This document shows, piece after piece, positions 36,229 to 44,851 of a stretch of 64,000 nt of DNA. The position numbers and the translations under genes are program-made. Under the pieces are notes generated by a model. That model saw only the letters and a list, made by a program, of their open reading frames with translations, searched no databases and was not told the DNA's origin. The number at the start of each line of letters is the position of its first letter. Position 1 is the stretch's first letter. Location of the stretch: assembly GCF_900585905.1 (NCBI RefSeq), contig NZ_UTVH01000010.1, positions 62,001-126,000 of the forward strand, given 5' to 3'. Source of the stretch: Pseudomonas viridiflava. Lineage in GTDB: Bacteria > Pseudomonadota > Gammaproteobacteria > Pseudomonadales > Pseudomonadaceae.

Positions 36229-36825
36229 GCGCGCTCCTTGATTGCGGTGGTGTACTGAGAGTGTGGTTTGACGTCAGCGATGCTGTCTTGTTGCTGGGGA
36301 TGGGCGTTGGGCGACGAAGGGGGGGGTGTTGGGGGATGTGCAGTGTCATGTTGTAGGTTTTTAGCCTTCCATGCGATGGATAGAGGGCTGCCAAAATCTC
36401 AGTCCATTTCACTACGATTTGAGAGGGGGTTTCCTAGCTGATACGGGTGGGCGCGGCTTTATTTGCATGGTCTCAGCCGAAACGTAGCTATGATCCTGCC
36501 GATACTAAACACCAACAAATAAGCTGGGCTTGACAAGGCCGGGAAAATCCTGCGATGAGTGTGCAAGAATCAGTGATCACTTGCTAGTATCAATATCTCG
36601 TCGAGCTCGATTCCAGAACACCAGGGAGTGCCAATGTTTTCAGCAAGGAATTCAGTGCAGACTTATCGTTTGCTGCTGTGGGGCTTATCACCTGCGCTCA
36701 CGTAGAGGATATCGCCATGCACCAGATGGCAGTCACTCTGGTTGCCGCCGAGCATCAGTGCGGTTTGTACCAAGTCTAAAATCTATTAGCGCACGGTAAT
36801 TCTTACATTTTCGGGGAAGGGACTG
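36229..36825. other. Intergenic region, possible coding remnant
   Basis: About 600 bp. A frame open from 36588 to 36780 reads protein-like (VFSKEFSADLSFAAVGLI, then VTLVAAEHQCGLYQV, then a stop) but has no plausible start, so it may be the C-terminal scrap of a lost gene. GC content falls towards the next gene. Confidence 0.35.
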
Positions 36826-39800
36826 ATGAAAGAAATCTCATGGCTTCATCTAAGTGATCTGCATGCAGGCATGGACGGGCAGTCTTGGTTATGGCCTACA
36901 TTAAAACATGCGCTTTTCAAAGATCTCAGTACGCTACATGAAGCCAACGGAGATTGGGATTTTGTAATTTTTTCAGGAGACCTAACTCAGCGTGCTTCCA
37001 CTGATGACTACGGGAAGTTGAGTGAGGTCATATTAGAACTTTGGGGTGTATTCAGAAAGCTGGGGTTCAATCCTTCAATTTTCTGTGTGCCCGGTAATCA
37101 TGATCTTTTCAGACCCTACAAATTTCAGCCCGAGGTAATGGTGCTTGAAGATTGGTGGGAAACATCAAGGGAATTCCGTGAGGAGTTTTGGAAAAGCGTA
37201 AACCCTTATCTGACGCTAGTTAATAAAAACTTCGATAATTACAAGGCATGGGTCTTGTCGCTAGAAAGTAATGGCATAAAATTAATTTCAACTCAGGATG
37301 GAGTTATAGCCGGTGATACCTCTGGCGTAATTGAGAAGGAGGGGTTGAAGCTGGGTTTGGTGGGGTTGAATTCAACGTGGCTGCAATTAGGAGGGAATAA
37401 TTATAAAGAAAAGCTACATATTGACGTCGCTCAAGCTTTTAGTGTTACGGGGGGAGATCCGGAAAAATGGTGTGCCAATAATGACTTTAACTTGATTGTT
37501 ACGCATCACCCTCTTGACTGGCTACATCGGCAAAGCTTGTCGGACTTTAAGGAGCTTATTGCGCCGGACGGTAGGTTTACCTGTCATCTGTTTGGGCATA
37601 TGCACGAGCCTAACCACCAAAGTATTTCTACTGGTGGAAGCAAGGCTAGACGTGAACTGCAAGCAGCATCTCTTTTTGGTCTTGAAAAGGTTCAAAGCTC
37701 CGGTATTGAGCGAATTCATGGTTACTCTTTAAATAAAATATCTAGTAATGAAGGCATCGTAGAATTGTCTTTTTTGCCAAGGAAAGATCGGCTCGTAGCA
37801 GGTGGGCGTCGAGTAGTAGGGGCTGATCCGTATTTTGAATTTGAAGTGATAAAAGAGACTTTGATTGAGTCAAGATCCTCAAGTCCTATACTAAGCCCAA
37901 CACTAACACCGCTCCTCGAACTATCGGAGCTCGCCGCAACAACTGAAGGGGCACTGGAGGCTTTTTCACTAAAAGTTCAGCCATCGCCACAGCATCGGGA
38001 TGTTCGCCGTGTTGAGCTTGATAATCTCATTGCTGCGCTGGAGTCGAATAGATGTGCATGGGTGATATCGGAATGGGGGATGGGCGAGGACGGTTTCTTA
38101 TGGGCGCTCCAACAAAAGGACAAAGCAAATATTTCTCAATATTTGACTTTGAATATGGCCAATTTTAAAAATCTACCTAGCTTTCAAGAGGAAGTGAAAA
38201 GCGAAACGGGCCATTCCATTGAGGTTTTGTGCGGCGCACTCGAGGATGCTCAGGGTCTCGCGTTGTTATTGGATGATATTCCTGTTGATACACATTGGAA
38301 CCAAGAGCAGACGAAAGATATTCTTAAGCTAGCTAAAATTTTTCTTGATTTCGCGCCTCATGTTAACGTTATTATGAGAGCCCGTGTTTCGCCCAAAAAC
38401 GGGGTCTATGCTCAGGTCGAACTTAAAGCCTTGGATCAAGGCGATACTAGGCTATATATTTTAGATCACGCTAATGGCGGGGAAAAATATAGTAACTATG
38501 ACTCTATTGATAGGATATATCGCAACACTGATGGCATACCAAATGTGATTGACTCTGTTTTGAAGAATCTTTCAGTTACTGGGCTGTCAGGGCTCTCCGC
38601 AATTTCTTCAGATGTCGCAGGTAAAGAGGTCATCTCCCCTACGGGGAACGAAGCTTTGAGGAAAATGATATTTGCCATAGGAGACTCTCCCGATCCTGCT
38701 CTCAAACTTAGCTACGAACTCCTTAAGGCTCTTACTATATTTCCTCAGGGAGAACAGCTGCAGCGAATAAAATATTTTAATCCTAGAACTCCTTTTTTCT
38801 ATTCGAGCGTTCACGAACTTATGAGTCGTGGGCTAATTTCTACTGTGGAGACTGAAACTTTAGGTTTGGATCATGCTGATGCGGAAAACACGATCATAGT
38901 AAATAGACTTGTCAGAGAAGTCTTAATAGCTATGCTGAATCCTGCTCAATTTAAAGATTTCAATCGCAAAGCGGCGACACTCTATTTTGGGGAAAGAACT
39001 TCACAAGGAGTATTTAAGCCGCCTCGCTCACTAAGGTTTGATAAGTCTGGCAGGTCAAACGCTGAAATTTCAAACGCTGCAGTGATTATTCAACGGCTTG
39101 CTATAGAGGCCGTAAGTACCAAAGATAAGACAAAAATAAACTACGTTGTAGAATTGGCATCTTTTCACGCAAATGCTCTATTCAGCGGCTCATACTTCAA
39201 AGCCGCCGCGGATTTTTTTCAAGATATATTTCCTCTCGTGTCAGAGCACATAAGCGATAAGCAACATGCGTACTTTACCGCAAAACATGCGTCCGCATTG
39301 CGAATGTTGGATGGTGAGAAGTACTCCCAGCAGGCCCGGGATATGATTCTGAGCATAGAGCCAGATGTGCTAGATAAACCAGATAGACTTCAGGCAGAGC
39401 TAAATCTCGCGCTTTGTCATCACTCACTTAAATCGGCGACGGAAGCAATTGCCAGTGCTGAAAAAGTGATTTTTATGGATAAAAGATCCAATTCTGCCGT
39501 CCAGGCGCAATGGATCATACTTCAAAATGAAACGAACAATGATGAGAGTGCATCGAAGCTCAATGCGCTACTAAAAACTGCAGAAAAAAGAAAGATATAT
39601 ACGGTTTTGAATAGTATAAAGCTTGAGAAGGCAAACGAAGAGACGAACCCGCTAAAGCAAAAAGGGATGTACGAAGATATCATTTCCCAAGCGCATAGTA
39701 ACGGCGATACCTATGATGCGATGAGGTCCATTGTTGCGCTTGGAAAGGCGACGAAGGATGAGTATACGCCCCAGGATAAGAATAGATTGATCCAGGCGTA

Positions 39801-40065
39801 TCACTATCTTTATAAAGGTGGTTTTCTTTATCTTTTTAATAATTGCCATGACGCGCTTTGGAATATCTTTGAAAAAGAGCGTGACCTTTTAAATTTGCTA
39901 CAGCTTTTTAAGTATAGTTCATTGGTCTGGCGTTTGCGAGGTATAGAAAATCTAGAGCTGGAAGCTATAAGTAAGTTAAAAGTTTACGTCGCTAATCATG
40001 CTGTTGAAGTATCTACACCTAGTCGAGGGATGTCATATTATATATTTAGAAGTACCAGTGAATAA
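36826..40065 (+). CDS. Metallophosphoesterase-STAND/TPR-like fusion, candidate defence protein
   Basis: A 1079-aa protein of unusually low GC for this genome. Residues 1-300 form a calcineurin-type phosphoesterase with all metal motifs: D11-x-H13, GD52, GNH92D, H227-H228 and GH258xH260. A central NTPase-like region (about 395-620) has Walker B LALLLDDIP, but the P-loop position reads EWGMGEDGF (415-423), with Glu where the catalytic Lys should be. The rest is alpha-helical with TPR-like repeats. This effector-NTPase-repeat order is that of STAND (NLR-like) immune proteins. GGGGAAGGGACTG precedes the ATG. It stands alone. Confidence 0.75.
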   Translation: MKEISWLHLSDLHAGMDGQSWLWPTLKHALFKDLSTLHEANGDWDFVIFSGDLTQRASTDDYGKLSEVILELWGVFRKLGFNPSIFCVPGNHDLFRPYKFQPEVMVLEDWWETSREFREEFWKSVNPYLTLVNKNFDNYKAWVLSLESNGIKLISTQDGVIAGDTSGVIEKEGLKLGLVGLNSTWLQLGGNNYKEKLHIDVAQAFSVTGGDPEKWCANNDFNLIVTHHPLDWLHRQSLSDFKELIAPDGRFTCHLFGHMHEPNHQSISTGGSKARRELQAASLFGLEKVQSSGIERIHGYSLNKISSNEGIVELSFLPRKDRLVAGGRRVVGADPYFEFEVIKETLIESRSSSPILSPTLTPLLELSELAATTEGALEAFSLKVQPSPQHRDVRRVELDNLIAALESNRCAWVISEWGMGEDGFLWALQQKDKANISQYLTLNMANFKNLPSFQEEVKSETGHSIEVLCGALEDAQGLALLLDDIPVDTHWNQEQTKDILKLAKIFLDFAPHVNVIMRARVSPKNGVYAQVELKALDQGDTRLYILDHANGGEKYSNYDSIDRIYRNTDGIPNVIDSVLKNLSVTGLSGLSAISSDVAGKEVISPTGNEALRKMIFAIGDSPDPALKLSYELLKALTIFPQGEQLQRIKYFNPRTPFFYSSVHELMSRGLISTVETETLGLDHADAENTIIVNRLVREVLIAMLNPAQFKDFNRKAATLYFGERTSQGVFKPPRSLRFDKSGRSNAEISNAAVIIQRLAIEAVSTKDKTKINYVVELASFHANALFSGSYFKAAADFFQDIFPLVSEHISDKQHAYFTAKHASALRMLDGEKYSQQARDMILSIEPDVLDKPDRLQAELNLALCHHSLKSATEAIASAEKVIFMDKRSNSAVQAQWIILQNETNNDESASKLNALLKTAEKRKIYTVLNSIKLEKANEETNPLKQKGMYEDIISQAHSNGDTYDAMRSIVALGKATKDEYTPQDKNRLIQAYHYLYKGGFLYLFNNCHDALWNIFEKERDLLNLLQLFKYSSLVWRLRGIENLELEAISKLKVYVANHAVEVSTPSRGMSYYIFRSTSE

Positions 40066-40551
40066 ACTAGAGCTTGTCAAGCTGTGATGTTGTTATAGTG
40101 TGACGGACAGGCGAGCTAGATCATAGGTCTCAGGTGCGCCTGTCAGTTTATAGATTTAAAGTTTTGGTAAAGCTAGATTGTATACTGTTTGGCTTTAGTC
40201 GTGCGGTTATGAGGCAGCGCATTCTAAGTAATTGATAGGGTTGATGGCTGGATGTCTGGAAGTTTAAGTTATGACATCATTTTGAGTTCGACGCTGACTA
40301 AGCAGGCCAAATTTATTGCTAAAAGGAAAAATAAATGCTTTTTTCGTCTAAGTTTGTCAAGAGCCTTGAGGTGCATCGTGTTGACAGAGTGCCTGTAGTA
40401 GCCATCGAAGAACTAGCTTGCGATTAGAGGTTGGAGCAAAAAAGCGTGGAAGGATTAAGTATGATCGCTAGATAAATGTCTATTATGGCCTAATAGACTC
40501 TGATCCTATGGTGGCAAGCAGTTCATGCTGGTTAGTGTAGCGATACAGGTG
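40066..40551. other. AT-rich intergenic region
   Basis: About 490 bp after the STAND-like gene. GGACAGGCG and CGCCTGTC near 40108-40147 form an inverted pair that could end transcription. No gene seen. Confidence 0.4.
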
Positions 40552-40559
40552 ACTCAAGC
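40552..40559. repeat. Target-site duplication, left copy (ACTCAAGC)
   Basis: The 8 bases directly before the IS66 left end are identical to the 8 bases directly after its right end (44420-44427). Confidence 0.9.
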
Positions 40560-40662
40560 GTAACCGTCCGGCCAACACACCTTCCTGACACCTTCGCTTG
40601 AGGCGATGGTGTCCACCTAAATTTAAGTGGACACCATTTTTAGCCTTTTTAAGCGGACGCCC

Positions 40663-40995
40663 ATGCCACAAGAACGCCGTTCCTATTCCAAAACCTTCAA
40701 GGCCCAGATCATTGCCGAATGTGCGCAGCCTGACACGTCAATTGCCAATGTCGCATTGACCCACAACCTTAACGCCAACCTCGTCCATAAATGGATTCGG
40801 GTGCATGCGCAGAAAAACATGGCACTGCAAACTGCCTTTATTCCGGTCAAGGCATTGTCGTCGGCGGCGGCACCTCAAGTTCTTCCGTCCACGATTCGAA
40901 TCGAAGTGCCTCATTCAAAAGGCGTAGTCGTTGTGAGTTGGCCGGCAGAACATGCAGCGGCGTGTTCCGCTTTCCTGCGAGACCTGCTGCGATGA
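40663..40995 (+). CDS. tnpA: IS66 accessory protein TnpA
   Basis: A 110-aa helix-turn-helix protein (YSKTFKAQIIAECAQPDTSIANVAL, then NANLVHKWIR) typical of the first IS66 gene. The start at 40663 is taken because the shared family start MPQERRSY lies there. It overlaps tnpB by 4 bp (ATGA). Confidence 0.9.
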   Translation: MPQERRSYSKTFKAQIIAECAQPDTSIANVALTHNLNANLVHKWIRVHAQKNMALQTAFIPVKALSSAAAPQVLPSTIRIEVPHSKGVVVVSWPAEHAAACSAFLRDLLR

Positions 40996-41327
40996 TCCGC
41001 ATCGACTTCATCTGGCTCGCCACCGACCCCATGGACATGCGGGCCGGCACTGATACCGCGCTGGCACGAGTTGTAGCGGTGTTCGGTGCGGCGAAGCCGC
41101 ACTGTGCTTATCTGTTCGCCAACCGCCGCGCCAATCGCATGAAAGTACTGGTGCATGACGGCGTGGGGATTTGGCTTGCCGCCCGGCGTTTGAATCAAGG
41201 ACGCTTCTTCTGGCCGGGTGCGCGGCACGGCTCCGAAGTTGAGTTGGACGCCGAGCAACTTCAGGCCTTGGTGCTCGGGCTACCTTGGCAGCGCGTCGGT
41301 GCAGGCGGAATCATCTCGATGCTTTAA
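40992..41327 (+). CDS. tnpB: IS66 accessory protein TnpB
   Basis: A 111-aa protein of the IS66 Orf2 family (MIRIDFIWLATDPMDMRAGTD... HDGVGIWLAARRLNQGRF). Start overlaps the tnpA stop by 4 bp. Confidence 0.92.
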   Translation: MIRIDFIWLATDPMDMRAGTDTALARVVAVFGAAKPHCAYLFANRRANRMKVLVHDGVGIWLAARRLNQGRFFWPGARHGSEVELDAEQLQALVLGLPWQRVGAGGIISML

Positions 41328-41408
41328 CACCTGCCATGGCGCGCTTGCCAGCGCAATTGGCCCATCAGCCTATCGTCGCCACCAGCCCTCTCTGACAAAA
41401 TCGGCGGC

Positions 41409-42950
41409 ATGACTTCGCATCCAAATCTCGATCAATTAAACCCTGAACAACTGCGGGCCTTGGCGGCGCAGTTGATCCAGTGCGTCGAGACAATGGACAA
41501 GCAAATCACCCATCACAAATCGGTCAACGAGAAGCTGGCCCATGAGATCGCGCTGCTCAAGCGCTTCAAGTTTGCCAAGCGCAGCGAGCAGCTAAGTCCG
41601 GATCAGGCCAGCTTGCTTGACGATTTGATCGACACCGATATCTCCGCTATCGAAGCGGAGCTTGAGGCACTGCAACCGGCAGCTGTCGGAGCCAAAGTGC
41701 GCCAGCAACCCAAGCGCGCACCGCTGCCACCGCAATTTCCACGCACGCTGATCCATCACGAGCCGGACAACAGCCACTGCCAATGCGGCTGCGCCCTCAA
41801 ACGCGTCGGTGAAGATGCCAGCGAAAAGCTCGACTACACACCGGGCGTGTTCACCGTCGAGCGCCACATCCGTGGGAAATGGGTCTGTGAACAATGCGAA
41901 ACGCTGATCCAGGCACCGGTACCGGCGCACGTCATCGACAAGGGTATCCCGACAGCAGGCCTGCTCGCTCACGTCATGGTGGCCAAGTTCGCTGACCATC
42001 TACCGCTGTATCGGCAGGAGAAAATTTTTGGCCGTGCCGGGTTGTCCATCGCCCGTTCGACTCTGGCGCAATGGGTAGGCAACTGCGGCGTGCAACTCCA
42101 GCCGCTAGTCGATGCGCTGCGCGAAGCCGTGCTGACGCACGGCGTCGTCCACGCCGACGAAACTCCGGTACAGATGCTGACGCCTGGCGCGAAGAAAACT
42201 CATCGCGCTTACGTCTGGGCCTATGCCACCAGCCAGTTCTCTGAACTTGCTGCTGTCGTTTATGACTTCAGTCCGAGCCGTGCTGGCGAACATGCTCGAA
42301 ATTTCCTCGGCCACTGGAACGGCAAGCTGGTCTGCGATGACTTCGCTGGCTACAAGGCAGGCTTTGAACTGGGCGTTACGGAAATCGGCTGCATGGCCCA
42401 TGCGCGCCGCAAGTTCTTCGATCTGCACGCGACCAACAAGAGCCTGATCGCTGAAAAAGCACTGCACTACATAGCGGCCTTGTACGAAGTTGAACGAGAG
42501 GCACGCGAGCTGGAACCGGGTATCCGGCAGCGAATACGGCAGGACAAAGCAGCGCCGATCATCGATGCACTTCATACCTGGATGATCGCCCAGAGGCAGC
42601 TGGTGCCTGAGGGATCGGCCATCGCCAAAGCGTTGGATTACAGCCTCAAACGCAGGATAGCGCTGACGCGCTATCTCGATGACGGAGCTGTGCCCATCGA
42701 TAACAACTGGTGCGAGAATCAAATCCGGCCGTGGGCTCTTGGGCGCTCGAACTGGCTGTTCGCGGGCTCGTTACGCAGCGGGAAACGCGCGGCTGCGATC
42801 ATGAGTTTGATCCAGTCGGCGAGACTGAATGGTCATGATCCGTATACCTATCTGAAAGATGTACTCACGCGCCTGCCGACGCAGCGGGCGAGTGAAATAA
42901 GCCACCTACTGCCCCACGAATGGACGCCTAATCGTGCCCAACTGAAGTAA
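41409..42950 (+). CDS. tnpC: IS66-family transposase TnpC
   Basis: A 513-aa DDE transposase. An N-terminal coiled coil (about 20-100) and zinc-finger-like segment (HCQCGCAL ... CEQCETL) precede the catalytic core, with acidic residues in HADETPVQML, VCDDFAGYK and NNWCENQIRPWALGRSNW. The reading is complete, so the element is potentially active. Confidence 0.93.
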   Translation: MTSHPNLDQLNPEQLRALAAQLIQCVETMDKQITHHKSVNEKLAHEIALLKRFKFAKRSEQLSPDQASLLDDLIDTDISAIEAELEALQPAAVGAKVRQQPKRAPLPPQFPRTLIHHEPDNSHCQCGCALKRVGEDASEKLDYTPGVFTVERHIRGKWVCEQCETLIQAPVPAHVIDKGIPTAGLLAHVMVAKFADHLPLYRQEKIFGRAGLSIARSTLAQWVGNCGVQLQPLVDALREAVLTHGVVHADETPVQMLTPGAKKTHRAYVWAYATSQFSELAAVVYDFSPSRAGEHARNFLGHWNGKLVCDDFAGYKAGFELGVTEIGCMAHARRKFFDLHATNKSLIAEKALHYIAALYEVEREARELEPGIRQRIRQDKAAPIIDALHTWMIAQRQLVPEGSAIAKALDYSLKRRIALTRYLDDGAVPIDNNWCENQIRPWALGRSNWLFAGSLRSGKRAAAIMSLIQSARLNGHDPYTYLKDVLTRLPTQRASEISHLLPHEWTPNRAQLK

Positions 42951-42987
42951 GTTAGGCATCCGGCATAAAATCGGTCACGGAGTTGAC

Positions 42988-43371
42988 ATGAAAACCCACG
43001 CCAAAAATGGACTGTTAGAAGGTTCCTGTCATTGTGGAAACGTGCGCGTGTTCATCCCGCATCCACCAGTTCATGCCATCAAATGTAATTGCTCTATTTG
43101 CCGGAGACTCGGGGCGCTTTGGGCTCACTATGAAACTGGTGCAGTAAAGTTAGAGGGACACCCTCAAAATACCTCATCGTATGTTTGGGGTCAGGAAACC
43201 CTGAGGACGATCCGTTGTAGTAATTGTGGGTGCGCCACTCACTGGGAAGCGATCCTCCCGGGGGCAGGTGCTGGTGTTGGGGTGAATATAAATAATTTCG
43301 GTCAGGAATTGGTCGGAACAACACCCGTGCGCCATTTCGATGGTGCCGATAGCTGGGCATATCTAGACTAG
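42988..43371 (+). CDS. GFA-family zinc protein, passenger gene of the IS66 element
   Basis: A 127-aa protein of the glutathione-dependent formaldehyde-activating (GFA) fold. Zinc cysteines are in GSCHCGNV, KCNCSICRR and CSNCGCATHW. The gene starts 37 bp after tnpC with GGAG in front, and ends just before an internal copy of the IS66 right end, so it was part of the original, shorter element. Its reaction cannot be read from sequence. Confidence 0.85.
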   Translation: MKTHAKNGLLEGSCHCGNVRVFIPHPPVHAIKCNCSICRRLGALWAHYETGAVKLEGHPQNTSSYVWGQETLRTIRCSNCGCATHWEAILPGAGAGVGVNINNFGQELVGTTPVRHFDGADSWAYLD

Positions 43372-43373
43372 GC

Positions 43374-43397
43374 AAGGTGCATTGGCTGGACGCTTAC
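43374..43397. repeat. Internal copy of the IS66 right end
   Basis: AAGGTGCATTGGCTGGACGC, ending TTAC at 43397, is the inverse of the left end (GTAA..GTCC.GCCAA..CACCTT). No copy of the ACTCAAGC duplication follows it, so this end was not used for the present insertion. Confidence 0.85.
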
Positions 43398-43543
43398 TTT
43401 ACTAGACGCTTACGATGGCATGGGCAGACCAGGCCCTTATTCGAGGCGTTTTCTTTACCCTCGCCCCTGAAAACTCCAGCTCTCAGATGAATCGCCGATA
43501 AACAAAGGTGAAATTGGATTTTTCAACACAAGGAGATCAGATT

Positions 43544-44329
43544 TTGGTCAGCTCAATCAATACCAACACTTCCTCGAACCCGAATATCAAAGTGTCCGGC
43601 ACCCAGGTCAGCCAGACCTTATCAGTGCCCTCGACGGCGGCCGAAACACTAGCGACTACGTCCGGAAATGCTAAAGATACTGGCTCACTCTCCTTACTTG
43701 CGCGCCAGTTAAGTGAAGCCTCCGCTCGTGCAGAAGCAAGGGATAAAAGCCTCAGCCGCAAAGAACTGGGTGAGAAAGTCGGACAGCTGACCGAGCAACT
43801 GGTTGGCAGCAGCTACGACGCCAATAAAGCACGGCACGATGCGGAAACTCCTGACAGCGACGACCCTGAACGCATGAAGCGGGCCAAAAACGCGACCCAA
43901 TTTGTCAATGGCAGCGGAAAAAACCCGTTCGGCGGAATCTCACGAGAACAGCTTTCTGTCATCGCCTATGACGAAAGCGGTGATTTTACAGTCAACGAGA
44001 AAAAATCGGCCTGGTTGGAGTCATACCGTCAGGAGCGCGTATGGCGCCAGCAAGTCGTGGCTAAAGGAAGTGTGGAATACAGCGCGACAGGCAAGCTGAC
44101 TGATTTTTACACATCGGTTCTCGATCACTATAAAGGACTACCAGCCATTGAGCAGTCGCAATACCCCACTGACTACGAAGCCAAGCTTCAGAGCTGGATT
44201 GACCAAGACTTCAACTACAAAACGAACACCGCTGGAGATAATACTGATAACAAAAGCTTTCTGGACAAAGTCCTAAATCCTGAAAGCAATATATTTACCG
44301 GCCAAGGCACCTCAGGCAATCACTCCTGA
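43544..44329 (+). CDS. Hypothetical protein, second passenger of the IS66 element
   Basis: A 261-aa polar protein. TTG at 43544 is chosen because AGGAG lies 8 bp upstream; a GTG at 43508 in the same frame has no such site. The N-terminal third is Ser/Thr/Asn-rich (SSINTNTSSNPNIKVSG); the middle carries NPFGGISREQLSVIAYDESGDFTVNEK, a segment I associate with uncharacterised Pseudomonas proteins. It lies between the internal and the outer IS66 right ends. Confidence 0.65.
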   Translation: MVSSINTNTSSNPNIKVSGTQVSQTLSVPSTAAETLATTSGNAKDTGSLSLLARQLSEASARAEARDKSLSRKELGEKVGQLTEQLVGSSYDANKARHDAETPDSDDPERMKRAKNATQFVNGSGKNPFGGISREQLSVIAYDESGDFTVNEKKSAWLESYRQERVWRQQVVAKGSVEYSATGKLTDFYTSVLDHYKGLPAIEQSQYPTDYEAKLQSWIDQDFNYKTNTAGDNTDNKSFLDKVLNPESNIFTGQGTSGNHS

Positions 44330-44419
44330 AAGCTTCCTTTTTCGTCACCAATCTGCAACGCGTCAGCCACCGAAGCCTTTAATGCTGGAGTTCGGTAGGT
44401 GACTTGGCCGGACGCTTAC

Positions 44420-44427
44420 ACTCAAGC
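44420..44427. repeat. Target-site duplication, right copy (ACTCAAGC)
   Basis: Identical to 40552-40559; marks the right border of the IS66 insertion. Confidence 0.9.
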
Positions 44428-44614
44428 CCACTATTCATGGTCATGGCGAACGACAGGCACCAATGCAAATCCGTGATTTTCGCGGGAGCACCATAGAGCC
44501 ATTTTCACGACGCGCACTTTCCTGATATAGGTACGGACTTCCGCAAACGGCTGTCAACTTGCTGTAACTGAGTTTGTTCCATCGGGTGGAGCAGGCCAAA
44601 AGCCTTGAATTTGT

Positions 44615-44659
44615 TGGTGCACCAGGCGGGATTCGAACCCACGACCCCTGCCTTCGGAG
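44615..44659. repeat. Left attachment repeat of the tRNA-Arg island
   Basis: These 45 bases are identical to the 3' part of the tRNA-Arg gene (60473-60517), from the CCA end to the anticodon arm. The match stops at 44659, so this is a tRNA fragment left by site-specific integration. Confidence 0.92.
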
Positions 44660-44764
44660 TCCTAAAAGTCGACGTTTAGAATCAATACGTTAGCGGGGAT
44701 TAGCTGGGAAATCAATGGCTTGTGTTAGCTGGGGTTAGCGGGTTTTCGCCCCGGTTAGCGGGGC

Positions 44765-44785
44765 GAGTGTGGCAAATTTGTGGCA
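44765..44785. repeat. Island-end direct repeat, left copy
   Basis: Identical 21-base sequence at 60381-60401, containing GTGTGGCAAATTTGTGGCA. Both lie about 100 bp inside the att repeats; likely integrase arm-type sites. Confidence 0.7.
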
Positions 44786-44851
44786 TTTCTAACAGGGTAA
44801 TGCAGTTTGTGCTGTGCCTTTTAATGTGATTTCAGTGGGTCGCATTGGGGT

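Larger units (their letters stand above)
40560..44419 (+). mobile_element. IS66-family element with two passenger genes
   Basis: The 26-base ends match at 22 of 26 positions (left GTAACCGTCCGGCCAACACA, right GTAAGCGTCCGGCCAAGTCA, read inward), and both are flanked by the 8-bp duplication ACTCAAGC, the length IS66 elements generate. Inside are tnpA, tnpB and tnpC plus two genes not needed for transposition (42988 and 43544). A second right-end copy lies at 43374-43397, so an older 2.84-kb element has apparently been extended to 3.86 kb. The perfect duplication indicates recent insertion as one unit. Confidence 0.93.

Noticed and set aside
36530..36799. 89-codon Arg/Cys-rich frame upstream of the STAND-like gene
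   Set aside because: Composition is unlike a real protein; a different frame here looks more coding but lacks a start, so only a remnant is noted.
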